DNA of 64,000 nucleotides from the NCBI GenBank assembly GCA_050008495.1, contig JBEKMN010000015.1:3331-67330 (forward strand), given 5' to 3'. Position 1 is the first letter of the stretch; every line of letters starts with the position of its first letter. The notes beneath the pieces are model-generated. The model saw nothing but the letters and a program-made list of their open reading frames with translations. It ran no database searches and was not told the DNA's origin. Position numbers and translations under genes: made by a program. Positions 6,748 to 15,100 of the stretch are shown piece after piece. This stretch comes from CAVROP01 sp050008495 (GTDB lineage: Bacteria; Acidobacteriota; Terriglobia; UBA7540).

Positions 6748-8685
6748 TTACCATTTCGTGGCTCTGGTGTCGATAAGCTGCCGAATCCAGCCGATAAAAT
6801 CGTCCAGGGCGCGGAAGCCGGCATCTCCGGTGTCCCGGCGCCGCACGGCGACGCCGCGTCCCTGGGCTTCGCGATCCCCGACCACCAGCATGAAAGGCAC
6901 CTTTTGCAGCTGCGCATCGCGAATGCGCGCATTCAGTTTCTCGTTGCGATCGTCCAGCCCGGCGCGAACGTTGGCCCGGCGCAGTGCCTCCTGAACCTCG
7001 CGAGCGTAGGCCAGATGCTTGTCACTTATGGGAAGCACTACAGCCTGCACGGGTGACAGCCAAACCGGGAAAGCACCCGCATAATGCTCAATCAGCACGC
7101 CAAAGAAACGCTCATAGGCGCCCAGCAGAGCCCGATGCACCATGATGGGCTGATGAGCGTGTCCATCGGCGCCCGTATATTCAAGGCCGAACCGTTGGGG
7201 CAAATTGAAATCGAACTGTACCGTCGTGAGCTGCCAGGGCCGGTTCATGGCGTCAAGAAGTTTAATGTCAATCTTCGGCCCGTAAAAAGCCGCTTCGCCC
7301 GGCACACGCCGGCAGGAGATGCCGCGCTTCCGCAGGGCGGACTCGAGCGAATTCTCCGCCATTTCCCACTGCGCGGGTTCGCCGAAGTATTTCTCTCGAT
7401 CCGAGGGGTCCCAGGTGGAAAGGTCGACCTCGTACTTGTCGAATCCGAAGGTCTTCATCAGCATCAGCGCGAAGTCCACACAGGCGCCGGCTTCGGACTC
7501 GATGGTTTCCGGCGTAGCGAAGATATGAGCATCGTCCTGAGTGAAACCCCGAACCCGCATCAGACCGTGCATCACGCCGGAGCGCTCGTAGCGGTAGACT
7601 GTCCCGAACTCCGCCAGCCGCATGGGCAACTCGCGATAGCTCCGCCTTTGGTCCTTGTAAATTAAGATGTGGAACGGGCAGTTCATCGGCCTCAACTGGT
7701 ATTCCGCGTCCTCGAGCGCCATGGGCGTGAACATGTTCTCGCGGTAGTAACCCCAATGCCCGCTGGTCTTCCATAAATCTACACGAGCCACGTGCGGCGT
7801 ATACACCAGTTCGTAGCCCTGCCGGAGCAGTTCCGTGCGCATGAAGTCTTCGATCTCTTTGCGAATGATGCCGCCCTTGGGATGCCAGAAAACCAGCCCC
7901 GGCCCAGCCTCGTCTTGGATGCTGAAAAGATCGAGTTCCTTCCCCAGCCGCCGGTGATCTCGCTTCTTCGCTTCTTCGAGTTGGGTCAGGAAAGCATCCA
8001 GTTCCTTCTGGCTGAAGAAGGCAGTTCCATAAATGCGCTGCATCGGATGCGACTTCTCATCGCCCTTCCAGTGCGCCCCGGCCACGCTCAAGAGCTTGAC
8101 GGCCTTGATCCGCCCGGTGGAGGGAATGTGCGGCCCGCGGCAAAAATCGAGAAACTTGCCCGTGCGATAGGCGCTGAAAACGGGCTCGGCCTTTTCTTCA
8201 ATCAGCTCGCACTTCAAGAACTCGCCCATCTCCGCGAAGAGCTTCTTGCCGTCTTCCTTCGGAAACTGCACGCGCTCGTTCGGGAGGTCCGACTTGATGA
8301 TCTCGCGCATCCGGTCTTCAATCTTCTTGAGGTCATCTTCCGTGAAGGGCTTCTCGCGATAGAAGTCGTAATAGAAACCAGTCTCGGTGGCGGGACCGAC
8401 TCCCGGGTGCGCGTCCGGAAAAAGGTCTGTGACTGCAGCGGCCAGCAGGTGAGCCGTGGAATGGCGATAAATCTCCAGACCCTCGGGCGAGGATGGCGTA
8501 ATGAACTGGATTGGCGCATTCTGCTCGATGGGAGTCGACAGATCCACCAATCGTCCGTCCAGCTTGGCAGCCAGCGCCTCCGACGCCAGACGCGGCCCAA
8601 TAGACTTCGCCACCTCCAGCGCTGTTATTCCTTGAGGGAACTCCTTCGCTGACTTGTCAGGGAATTCGATTAGAACGTTTGCCAT
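6748..8685 (-). CDS. thrS: Threonine-tRNA ligase
   Basis: This 645-residue class IIa synthetase is full length. In order it has a TGS domain (1-62), the SAD editing domain with its HxxxH pair (His75, His79) and the CRGPHIPSTG segment, the catalytic core with zinc ligands in RPMNCPFHI, DDAHIF and IMVHRALLGAYERF, and the C-terminal anticodon-binding domain (PVQAVVLPISDKHLAYA). The start MANVLIEFPD is conserved. It is first in the thrS-infC-rpmI-rplT-pheS-pheT cluster. No T-box leader or E. coli-like thrS operator was recognised upstream. Confidence 0.97.
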   Translation of the reverse strand: MANVLIEFPDKSAKEFPQGITALEVAKSIGPRLASEALAAKLDGRLVDLSTPIEQNAPIQFITPSSPEGLEIYRHSTAHLLAAAVTDLFPDAHPGVGPATETGFYYDFYREKPFTEDDLKKIEDRMREIIKSDLPNERVQFPKEDGKKLFAEMGEFLKCELIEEKAEPVFSAYRTGKFLDFCRGPHIPSTGRIKAVKLLSVAGAHWKGDEKSHPMQRIYGTAFFSQKELDAFLTQLEEAKKRDHRRLGKELDLFSIQDEAGPGLVFWHPKGGIIRKEIEDFMRTELLRQGYELVYTPHVARVDLWKTSGHWGYYRENMFTPMALEDAEYQLRPMNCPFHILIYKDQRRSYRELPMRLAEFGTVYRYERSGVMHGLMRVRGFTQDDAHIFATPETIESEAGACVDFALMLMKTFGFDKYEVDLSTWDPSDREKYFGEPAQWEMAENSLESALRKRGISCRRVPGEAAFYGPKIDIKLLDAMNRPWQLTTVQFDFNLPQRFGLEYTGADGHAHQPIMVHRALLGAYERFFGVLIEHYAGAFPVWLSPVQAVVLPISDKHLAYAREVQEALRRANVRAGLDDRNEKLNARIRDAQLQKVPFMLVVGDREAQGRGVAVRRRDTGDAGFRALDDFIGWIRQLIDTRATKW

Positions 8686-8805
8686 TCGTCACTAGCTTCC
8701 GAGTCTTGCCAAAGTCACTTCTCAAATATAGCAATTCCTTCTGTGTAGGGTCAAACACCTTGAGGACCTCTCGAAGTCCACAATCGTGGGTTCTAAACCG
8801 GAGTC

Positions 8806-9027
8806 TTAGCAGTATTCGAAGCCTTGGGCTCCGAAGCACGTGGCGTTCAGCCTCACACCCTTGTAATAGACTGGCAAGTCAACCTCGCGCCGATGGGGCA
8901 CGGCACGGGCGGCCAACTCCAATGCCAGGGCTTCTTGATAGACGGGCTCAAGGAAGCCATGGCCCAATTGCCGGTGGACTTCCATCGCCGCCCCGATTAT
9001 CGCATACGTCCTCGGATCGTTCGGCAT
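8806..9027 (-). pseudogene. GxxExxY family protein, C-terminally truncated
   Basis: The first 60 or so residues match the GxxExxY family (PDDEXK_3 superfamily): the core segment GAAMEVHRQLGHGFLEPVYQEAL is intact and the chain runs on to LPVYYKGVRLN. Full members are about 125 residues and continue with a strand pair and an E-x-K motif. Here the sequence turns into an unrelated TCFGAQGFEYC and stops at residue 73, so the nuclease-fold core is incomplete. A deletion or frameshift is the simplest reading. Such genes are commonly found as small stand-alone cassettes flanked by short tandem repeats, as here. Confidence 0.7.
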
Positions 9028-9030
9028 GGT

Positions 9031-9231
9031 CCGCAGATTACGCAGATTTCACAGATTAAGCAAGCCGGAAAACCGAAGGCGCCGAGTAGGCTGAACACCC
9101 AGCAGGGTGCGCCGAAAACTCACCGGGAGACGGTTTCGACGTTGGACCGCGGACCAAGCAGCGGGCCTGGAACGGGGTCTTATTGCTTCTCGCCTTTGCC
9201 AATCTGTGTAATCTGCGTAATCTGTGGATTA
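9031..9231. repeat. Inverted nonamer repeat between the GxxExxY remnant and holA
   Basis: The left arm (9031-9060) has CAGATTACG-like units and the right arm (9201-9231) the complementary AATCTGTGT-like units, both with a 9-nt period. They are separated by about 140 nt. The right arm ends 17 nt before the holA start. It is the same architecture as the heptamer loci, with a longer unit. Confidence 0.8.
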
Positions 9232-9248
9232 TGTGTTAGCATTGCTGC

Positions 9249-10340
9249 ATGCAGCCTGCGGATTTCTTCGCCACATTTCGGAGAGGCCCGGCCGGCGGGG
9301 CTTATTTCTTGCGCGGCCCTGACCGCTTTCTCCAGGAGGAATGCCGCAAAGCCGTGGTGAACTCGATTCCCGATGAGGCTCGGCAATGGTGCCTGGCGGA
9401 GATTGAGTTTGAGCCGCAGCGCCTGCGGCACGATCTGGAGGCCGCGCAGCAGATGCCCATGCTGGGTGGGCACAACTTCCTGCTCTTTGCCGACCCGGAA
9501 GATTTCAAACACGCGGGCGACGAGGACGCCGAGGCGTTGCGCGCCTACCTCGAGCGTCCCTCGCCCTTCTCCACCGTGGTGTTCACGGCCTCGGAGCCGG
9601 ACCGGCGGCGGAAGTTCATCCAGTTGCTGGAGAAGAAAGCCCAGTTGGTGGAGATGCGGGCGCTTAATTGCCGCCAGGCCGCGCTCTGGGCCAGCGACTT
9701 CCTGCACGCGGCCGGCGTGGAGATCGACGCGGAATTGGCCGAGGAAATCGCCGGCAAGTTCGAGATCAGCAACGATTCCCGCGCCGAGTCGAAAGCTTCC
9801 GGCGTGAACCTTCTCTGGATGCGCACGGAACTCGAGAAACTGCTCACGGCCAACCCCGGCAAGAAGCGACTTGAGGCGGCTGACTTGGAATTGATCGTCG
9901 CCTTCCGCGAAGAGCGCGAAATCGGTAAGCTTTTGCGCGCCATCGGCGAACGGAAATGCGGCCCGGCGTTGGAATTCCTGCGGGAACTTCTGGCCAGCAA
10001 AGTCGCCGAAACTTTGATTGTATGGTGTATCGGCGACCTGTTTCGCCAGACGCTCAGGGGAGGCGGGGCACAGTACGGCGGGGGGCGCGGAGGCTGGTCG
10101 CGTCCCGCCAACCCTTATTCCACTTGGGAAATCGTGCCCCTCGTGCAGCGGAATTATCCGCGCGAAGAACTACAGCAGGCGCTCCAGGCCGTCCGCCGTA
10201 CCGACCTGGGAATCAAATCCTCGTGGAAGGATTCAAGAATTCTTTTGGAGTTTCTGGTTTGGCAGGTGGTCGTCGGCAAGGAAAGCGCAACCATACCCAC
10301 GATTGGGGAGGATCTCCCCGCTCCCAGCACGGATGGCTGA
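9249..10340 (+). CDS. holA: DNA polymerase III delta subunit
   Basis: The 363-residue clamp-loader delta subunit opens the beta clamp at the replication fork. The N-terminal pseudo-AAA+ domain shows the family pattern YFLRGPDRFLQEE (about 19-31), followed by LLFADPEDFKHAG and VVFTASEPDRRRKF. The C-terminal collar domain contains FREEREIGKLLRAIGERKCGPALEFLREL-like helices. It faces the rpsT gene tail to tail, a common bacterial arrangement. The start ATG lies just after a nonamer repeat arm and has no clear Shine-Dalgarno. Confidence 0.9.
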   Translation: MQPADFFATFRRGPAGGAYFLRGPDRFLQEECRKAVVNSIPDEARQWCLAEIEFEPQRLRHDLEAAQQMPMLGGHNFLLFADPEDFKHAGDEDAEALRAYLERPSPFSTVVFTASEPDRRRKFIQLLEKKAQLVEMRALNCRQAALWASDFLHAAGVEIDAELAEEIAGKFEISNDSRAESKASGVNLLWMRTELEKLLTANPGKKRLEAADLELIVAFREEREIGKLLRAIGERKCGPALEFLRELLASKVAETLIVWCIGDLFRQTLRGGGAQYGGGRGGWSRPANPYSTWEIVPLVQRNYPREELQQALQAVRRTDLGIKSSWKDSRILLEFLVWQVVVGKESATIPTIGEDLPAPSTDG

Positions 10341-10355
10341 TCCGTCCCGCCGTAG

Positions 10356-10375
10356 GGGGACGGCTTGCCGTCCCC
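10356..10375. terminator. Hairpin between convergent holA and rpsT
   Basis: A perfect 9-bp stem GGGGACGGC/GCCGTCCCC with a 2-nt loop lies 16 nt after the holA stop, followed by GCGTTT. A second weaker inverted repeat is at 10398-10417. The outer bases (GTAGGGG) tie it to the dispersed palindrome family. It is placed to act as a terminator for holA and possibly for rpsT, though the T-run is short. Confidence 0.5.
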
Positions 10376-10470
10376 GCGTTTCTGCTGGTCCCGACGAGGG
10401 TAGGGCAAGCCCTATCCCCACATGCCGGAGCTCAGAATGACAATTCTTGACAGGCAGCCGAGAGCCAAGC

Positions 10471-10734
10471 TTAGGCCAGAGCATTGAAGGCAAGCGTCAA
10501 CCGCGACTTGTAGGCCGCTGCCGTATTGGCGTGCAAAACGCCCTTGTGGATGGAATGGTCGATGAGCGCCAGCGTGGGCTTCAAAAGCGCTTCCGCAGCG
10601 GCTTTGTCCTTGGCTTTCAGCGTTGCGCGGAATTTCCGGATCTGATGCCGCAGCCTGGTCAGGTGCGCCCGGTTCAGCTCAGTTCGCTTTTGAGTTTGCT
10701 TGATGCGCTTTAATGCGGATTTGTGACTTGCCAC
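10471..10734 (-). CDS. rpsT: 30S ribosomal protein S20
   Basis: This 87-residue protein begins (M)ASHKSALKRIKQTQKR, the conserved S20 start, and is Lys/Arg/Ala rich throughout. The start is a GTG at 10734 preceded by AAGGAGA with a 4-nt spacer; this fits better than an upstream in-frame opening. S20 binds the 5' domain of 16S rRNA. It is transcribed alone, convergent with holA and divergent from hpt. Confidence 0.95.
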   Translation of the reverse strand: MASHKSALKRIKQTQKRTELNRAHLTRLRHQIRKFRATLKAKDKAAAEALLKPTLALIDHSIHKGVLHANTAAAYKSRLTLAFNALA

Positions 10735-10775
10735 AGAATCTCCTTTTGTACAAGATACGAACACTCAATTTAACA

Positions 10776-10793
10776 GACGCTCCGAGGAGCGTC
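10776..10793 (+). promoter_or_regulatory. Short hairpin covering the hpt ribosome-binding site
   Basis: The 7-bp inverted repeat GACGCTC/GAGCGTC with loop CGAG includes the GAGGAG Shine-Dalgarno of hpt in its loop and 3' arm. If it forms in mRNA it would mask the ribosome-binding site. This is a single-site observation without comparative support. Confidence 0.35.
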
Positions 10794-10798
10794 AATGG

Positions 10799-11353
10799 GT
10801 GACCATGGGCAATACTCTTTCTCAATCGAATCTGGAAGTACTTATCGATGCGACCCGGATTGCCTCGCGAATCCGCGAGTTGGGCGAGCAGATCTCCAAC
10901 GACTATCGCGGCCGCACCCCGCACCTGGTGGGCGTGTTGATGGGGGCCTGGGTGTTCATGGCGGACCTTATCCGCAACCTCAGCATCGAGGTGACCGTGG
11001 ATTTCCTGGGGATCCAAAGCTATCTCGCCGGGACGACCTCATCCGGCGAAGTGAAAATCACCAAAGACCTCGATAGGAGCATCGCGGGCCGCGACGTTCT
11101 GGTGGTCGAGGATATCCTCGACACGGGGCGAACTTATCAATACTTGCAGGGGGTTCTTGCTGCCCATCAGCCTGACAGCGTGAAGCTCGTCGCGCTGCTC
11201 GATAAGACGGCCCGACGCGTGGTTCCCGTGCAGGCCGACTACGTGGGCTTTCCGATTCCCGATGTTTTCGTGGTTGGCTACGGCCTGGATTACAACCAAC
11301 AGTTTCGGCGCCTGCCGGAGGTGCGCATCCTGCCCAACATTGCCTCGACCTGA
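10799..11353 (+). CDS. hpt: Hypoxanthine phosphoribosyltransferase
   Basis: This purine-salvage enzyme converts hypoxanthine or guanine plus PRPP to IMP or GMP. The 184 residues include the PRPP-binding signature VLVVEDILDTGRT (about 99-111), the GVLMGAWVFMADLIR loop, the FLGIQSY segment and the C-terminal VVGYGLDYNQQFRRLPEV typical of bacterial Hpt. The start is taken as GTG 10799 (GAGGAG 9 nt upstream); ATG 10805 is an alternative. In many bacteria hpt lies between tilS and ftsH, but neither is here. Confidence 0.95.
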   Translation: MTMGNTLSQSNLEVLIDATRIASRIRELGEQISNDYRGRTPHLVGVLMGAWVFMADLIRNLSIEVTVDFLGIQSYLAGTTSSGEVKITKDLDRSIAGRDVLVVEDILDTGRTYQYLQGVLAAHQPDSVKLVALLDKTARRVVPVQADYVGFPIPDVFVVGYGLDYNQQFRRLPEVRILPNIAST

Positions 11354-11470
11354 TCGGGTGATCGGATGAGCCATTTGTGATATGTGATTTCTGATTTGCG
11401 ATTGGGCCTTTCAATCACCAATCACAAATCACCAATCACAAATCGCCAATCACAAATCGTTCACCCGATC
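11353..11470. repeat. Inverted heptamer repeat at the hpt convergent junction
   Basis: The inner arms are ATTTGTG-type heptamers (11372-11404) and AATCACA/AATCACC heptamers (11412-11459). The outer arms GATCGGGTG (from 11353) and CACCCGATC (to 11470) extend the inverted symmetry. The same outer sequence recurs around the repeats near 12113 and 58550-58689. It starts at the hpt stop codon and fills the gap to the convergent gene. Confidence 0.85.
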
Positions 11471-11489
11471 TCCCGATGACGCGATTCCT

Positions 11490-11999
11490 CTAAGACTTCG
11501 TTCGTTTGAAATGGATCGTATGGACCTGGTCCTTGCCATTCTCGCGCCAGGTCCACTTTTCCGTGAAGTGATCCTCATCGGCAATTTGGATCAGCAAGTG
11601 ACGCATGTGGCCGGCGCTGGGGTTTGCCAGATTGGTGATTCCGGTAAGAGAGAACTCGAATTCCTTCTGGTCGCCAGTGACCGCAGGCGCTTCCATGCGC
11701 GGCTGATTGCCCGCCGCGCAGTAATGAGTCATCGCCAGCCCTTTTCCGTTCGGCGTGTAGAGCGTCACCATCTGATCGGCCTCAGCGCTCTGAGAAGTCT
11801 CTTCCAGCGCTGTCCCATTCGAGACCAGGCGAATCGTGTTGGACAGTGGTTTGCCTTGCGGCCCCGGAGCTTCCCATGTGCCGACAAGGGTTTTCAGGCG
11901 ATCGAATCCGGCCACAGGCTGCGCTTGCGGGAGCGCGCGCCCTGCAAACCATCCCATAGCGATGATCCCCAACGCGAGCCAAAGAAATGCCTTTCGCAT
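11490..11999 (-). CDS. Secreted DUF1579/lipocalin-like protein
   Basis: The 169-residue protein has a clear signal peptide (MRKAFLWLALGIIAMGWFAG, cleavage near 24-26 after a region ending LPQAQ). The mature domain begins FDRLKTLVGTWEA, a pattern seen in DUF1579 and related lipocalin-like beta-barrel proteins, and is rich in short beta strands. It is probably periplasmic or extracellular. No catalytic motif is visible and the function is unknown. It is transcribed alone, convergent with hpt and divergent from the MEMO gene. Confidence 0.65.
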   Translation of the reverse strand: MRKAFLWLALGIIAMGWFAGRALPQAQPVAGFDRLKTLVGTWEAPGPQGKPLSNTIRLVSNGTALEETSQSAEADQMVTLYTPNGKGLAMTHYCAAGNQPRMEAPAVTGDQKEFEFSLTGITNLANPSAGHMRHLLIQIADEDHFTEKWTWRENGKDQVHTIHFKRTKS

Positions 12000-12016
12000 T
12001 CCGTGCCTCCTCTCCG

Positions 12017-12110
12017 TAGCTGTCAGCTCTCAGCTTTCAGCTATCAGCAAACGGTCTGCGGCGGCAGTCGCGCTAATATCCGCTTGCTGAGAGCTGACAG
12101 CTGAGAGCTA
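12017..12110. repeat. Inverted heptamer repeat in a divergent intergenic region
   Basis: The left arm (12017-12048) repeats AGCTNTC heptamers and the right arm (12086-12110) carries the complementary GAGAGCTGACAGCTGAGAG pattern. It is followed by ATTCACCCGATC, the same outer motif as at 11462-11470. It lies in the promoter-bearing gap between two divergently transcribed genes. Confidence 0.85.
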
Positions 12111-12211
12111 ATTCACCCGATCTCCCGATATTCTACACACTCGCTGCTCGAAGCGGAATCCCTCTTCCTCGCGAGCACCGAAATCCCCGGGCCGTGGTAA
12201 GCTAATTTGCC

Positions 12212-13465
12212 ATGTCTAATGTGCTTCCCGCTCTCCGCCGCGCGCTTGACATCCTGCCCTCGCCGGAAGCCGACCGGCCGGGCCTGCTGCTTCGAGATCC
12301 CTTGGGTTACGCGGAAGCGGTTCTGTACGTGCCGCCGACGTGGGCTTTGGCGCTGCGGTGCCTGGATGGAGAGCACACCGAACTGGACGTGCAAGAGCTC
12401 CTCACTCGAGCCACGGGCGGGCTGGTGTTCAGTGATGAAGTTCGGGAATTCGTCCGCGTTTTGCGCCAGGAAGGTTTCCTGGAGACCGAAGAGTTTGAGC
12501 GTCGGCGCGAGCAGCGGCACAAGGAATTCCTGGAGCTACCCGAACGCCCGGCGGCCCATGCGGGCTCGGGGTACCCGGCGAGTGCGGTGGAAATCCGCAC
12601 TACTTTCGCAGAATACTTCAACTCGGTGGAAATTGACGCCGGCCCGCCCGACAACCTCGTGGGAGTGGCCGCGCCGCATGTCAGCCCGGAGGGCGGACGC
12701 AACTGCTACGCCGAGACCTACCGGCGGCTGGCCGCGTTCCCCTCCCTTGCCGAACGGACGTTCATGGTGCTGGGAACCTCACACTGGGGAGCCGCGGGGA
12801 AGTTCGGCTTGACCCATAAGCCGTTCGTCACGCCCCTCGGCACCCTGCGCGTGGACGACGAGATGGTGATCTGGCTCGAGCAACACGGAGCCGGGGCCGT
12901 CAATTCGGAAGATTATTGCTATGCCTTCGAGCACTCAATTGAGTTTCAGTGTGTATTCCTTCAGTACGCGCTCGGACCGGAACTAAAGATTGTGCCGATT
13001 TTGTGCGGACCGCTTGGTGAAAGCCCGCCAGCCGAGACTGCTGGCCTGAAGGTCAGCGCTACCTCGGCGGAGAGTGAGAAGGGACTCGAGAGTTTCTTGG
13101 ACGCGTTGGCCCAGCTCGCCGAGAAGCACAAGGACCGGCTGTTCTGGGTCCTCGGAATCGACTTGACGCACCTCGGCCGCCGGTACGGCAGCCCCTTCAC
13201 CGCTCTGGCCAATCAAGGTCGAATGGCGGAGGTGGCGGCGCAGGATCGCCGCCGCTTAGAATTGGTGTGCGCCGGCGACAGCCGGGGCTTCCTCGAACTC
13301 GTATCGGCGGGCGGCGATGAATTGAACTGGTGCGGTCATTCAACTCTCTACACCTTCTTAAGAGCGATCGGCCAAGTGCGCGGCCGTTTGCTTCGTTATG
13401 AGCAGTGGAACATCGATCCGCAATCCGTGGTCAGCTTCGCCAGCGTGGAGTTTTTTAAGCCCTGA
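12212..13465 (+). CDS. amrB: AmmeMemoRadiSam system protein B (MEMO1 family) with N-terminal extension
   Basis: The C-terminal domain (about 140-417) is a MEMO1 family domain, a class related to dioxygenases. It has the family's histidines in VGVAAPHVSPEGG, VLGTSHWGA, AFEHSIEFQCVFLQY, LGIDLTHLGRRYG and WCGHSTLYTFLRA. Residues 1-130 form an extra domain (RPGLLLRDPLGYAEAVLYVPPTWALALRCLDGEHT) resembling a PqqD-like or winged-helix fold. Family members are usually about 270-290 residues and often lie near AmmeMemoRadiSam proteins A and a radical SAM enzyme; neither partner is visible here. The loop around 272-288 (AGLKVSATSAESEKG) looks inserted and is coded by a GGCCTGAAGGTCAGCGC stretch resembling dispersed repeats. 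Family is firm, reaction unknown. Confidence 0.85.
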   Translation: MSNVLPALRRALDILPSPEADRPGLLLRDPLGYAEAVLYVPPTWALALRCLDGEHTELDVQELLTRATGGLVFSDEVREFVRVLRQEGFLETEEFERRREQRHKEFLELPERPAAHAGSGYPASAVEIRTTFAEYFNSVEIDAGPPDNLVGVAAPHVSPEGGRNCYAETYRRLAAFPSLAERTFMVLGTSHWGAAGKFGLTHKPFVTPLGTLRVDDEMVIWLEQHGAGAVNSEDYCYAFEHSIEFQCVFLQYALGPELKIVPILCGPLGESPPAETAGLKVSATSAESEKGLESFLDALAQLAEKHKDRLFWVLGIDLTHLGRRYGSPFTALANQGRMAEVAAQDRRRLELVCAGDSRGFLELVSAGGDELNWCGHSTLYTFLRAIGQVRGRLLRYEQWNIDPQSVVSFASVEFFKP

Positions 13466-13580
13466 ATGGCAGCAGGGCATATAGTACAACAAATTATTAA
13501 CTTACTCAATACTCTAGGAGTCATAAACGAGTACCGGCGCGGAAATACGCTGGGATCGCGGCGACGGCCACCCTGGATAA

Positions 13581-13597
13581 CCCTCCCAGCGGGAGGG
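13581..13597 (+). terminator. Hairpin downstream of the MEMO gene
   Basis: The perfect 7-bp stem CCCTCCC/GGGAGGG with loop AGC lies 116 nt after the MEMO stop and about 73 nt before the PilZ gene. There is no strong T-run. Nothing else was recognised in the 204-nt gap. Confidence 0.35.
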
Positions 13598-13669
13598 GGA
13601 GAATTTGTCACGAAAAATAACTAGATTCGCTGGACTCTCGTTGTGCTAATATAAACCAGCATTTTATCT

Positions 13670-14002
13670 ATGAATGAGCAGCGACAAGGCATACGTTATC
13701 CCCTAAGGCTACCTGCGGAAGTCCGCTGGACATCCCGGGGCAAGAGTGCGGGGCCGATCAAAGGCGAAATTGGTGACATTAGTTCGAGCGGGCTGCTTGT
13801 TCTGATTCCCAAGCATCTGCCGATCGGCACCACCATCAACGTCACCATCAATTTACCCGTCGATTTAACAAAAGTCCCTGTCAGACTTACCTGTAAGGGG
13901 CGTGTAGTCCGCAAGAGCTCCATGGGCAAGAGTGCAGGGATCTCAGCGATCATTGAAGATTTCAAACTCCGGCCTTCGCGACGCAAGTCCGCGAAAGCCT
14001 AG
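13670..14002 (+). CDS. PilZ domain protein (intact c-di-GMP motif)
   Basis: This 110-residue single-domain PilZ protein has both c-di-GMP-binding motifs: RxxxR as RYPLR (9-13) and DxSxxG as DISSSG (36-41). It probably acts as a c-di-GMP receptor or adaptor. It has no signal peptide or transmembrane segment. A LuxR-type regulator follows 12 nt downstream in the same direction, and a second PilZ paralogue that has lost these residues faces it at 15101-15427. No Shine-Dalgarno is obvious. Confidence 0.85.
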   Translation: MNEQRQGIRYPLRLPAEVRWTSRGKSAGPIKGEIGDISSSGLLVLIPKHLPIGTTINVTINLPVDLTKVPVRLTCKGRVVRKSSMGKSAGISAIIEDFKLRPSRRKSAKA

Positions 14003-14014
14003 TGTCCCAGCGCC

Positions 14015-14761
14015 ATGCCTAGCGGCACCATGGTTATCCGCTCCAAGCGGCCAATGAAACAAGCGCGCACACCAAAGAGAATCCGTATACTTTTGGCGGA
14101 CCGGGAAGAGGTTTTTCGCCTTGGAATAAGGCAACTCTTCTCGCTTGAGGACGACCTGCGCGTGGTCGCGCAAGCGGCAAACCGTGAGCAGGCCACCGCC
14201 TTGACAGAACGATTCAAGCCGCACCTCCTTTTGGTTCAAGAAGAGATCGCCGCCGAACCACCCGGCAACTTCGTGGAGCAGGTCCGGCGTGTCTCGCCGC
14301 TCAGCAAAGTGGTGATCACCGCTTCGGCCCTGGTAGGGGACACGGCCACTCGTCATCTGGAATCCGGGGCCGCCAATGTGATTCCGAGATCCGCTGCGCT
14401 CTCCCGCTTCGTGAAGTGCGTCAGAGAAGCGATGAGGCAGAAAGTTGCTCCAGTCAAGGTGATCCCGGCCCCCCCCGTCAGGACCATCGAGTACTTACAG
14501 AAGCCCCTGGTGCGGCCGGTCGACACGCTCACCCTGCGCGAGAAGCATGTGATCGCCTGCCTCATGCAGGGCTTCCCCAACCGTGAGATTTCTCGGCGGC
14601 TGGCCATAGCGGAACAGACCGTCAAGAACCACCTGCGCTCCATTTTCGATAAGGTTGGCGTTTCAGACCGCTTGGAACTGGTGCTCTACGCCCTTCACCA
14701 CAAGCTCGACCTGCCCCTCGTCGAGACGCCACGCCAGCAACCGCCGGTAACGGCAGCCTGA
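14015..14761 (+). CDS. LuxR-type response regulator with degenerate receiver domain
   Basis: The 248 residues have a NarL/FixJ layout: a receiver-like domain (about 23-140) and a C-terminal LuxR helix-turn-helix (about 172-235, LTLREKHVIACLMQGFPNREISRRLAIAEQTVKNHL). In the receiver one acidic residue is kept (Asp29 in LLADREE), but the phosphoacceptor Asp at the end of strand 3 is Val74 (HLLLVQEE) and the conserved Lys is Arg125 (NVIPRSAAL). It is therefore unlikely to be controlled by phosphorylation. The DNA-binding half is intact. Its place between two PilZ genes suggests a link to c-di-GMP-dependent behaviour, which is inference. Confidence 0.85.
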   Translation: MPSGTMVIRSKRPMKQARTPKRIRILLADREEVFRLGIRQLFSLEDDLRVVAQAANREQATALTERFKPHLLLVQEEIAAEPPGNFVEQVRRVSPLSKVVITASALVGDTATRHLESGAANVIPRSAALSRFVKCVREAMRQKVAPVKVIPAPPVRTIEYLQKPLVRPVDTLTLREKHVIACLMQGFPNREISRRLAIAEQTVKNHLRSIFDKVGVSDRLELVLYALHHKLDLPLVETPRQQPPVTAA

Positions 14762-15100
14762 TCTCCTATTGTCCGGCATCACCCCCTGACATCCTGAGCT
14801 GCCATAGGACCCGCGCTCACCGATAGAAATGAACGCCGAGCGCGCAGGCCGGGCTCTGTGGTGCGGGCGTCTCGCCCGCCGCAGCGCGGGCATCCTGCCC
14901 GGGCGCGGGAGCGGGACGCCCCCGCGACTGCGGGCGGGACGCCCGCACCACACCGCGTCAATATTGAGGTAGCGAAGCATGCCAGGAGCAAGCCCTTCGC
15001 AGGCTTATCCTGCCGGGCGTGGGCTCGCAGCCCTGGGCCGGGCAGGGGCGATGTTGTTGGCGAATCGTCAGGATGGCGTGAAGGCCAGGGTGCGCGGATT
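14762..15100. other. Gene-free convergent gap holding a dispersed repeat
   Basis: The 339-nt gap lies between the convergent LuxR-type and PilZ genes. It contains the GTGGTGCGGGCGTC element at 14858-14951. No gene or RNA was recognised in the rest. Confidence 0.7.
14858..14951. repeat. GTGGTGCGGGCGTC dispersed inverted element, copy 1
   Basis: The element starts GTGGTGCGGGCGTC and ends GACGCCCGCACCAC, with internal GCGGG/CCCGC palindromes, so it can fold into a strong cruciform or hairpin. Other copies are at 18412-18486, 31552-31656 and 61206-61299. It lies at a convergent junction. Confidence 0.85.

Noticed and set aside
8657..8839. Small minus-strand gene between thrS and the GxxExxY remnant
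   Set aside because: It overlaps both neighbours and has no recognisable features; more likely debris of the broken gene.
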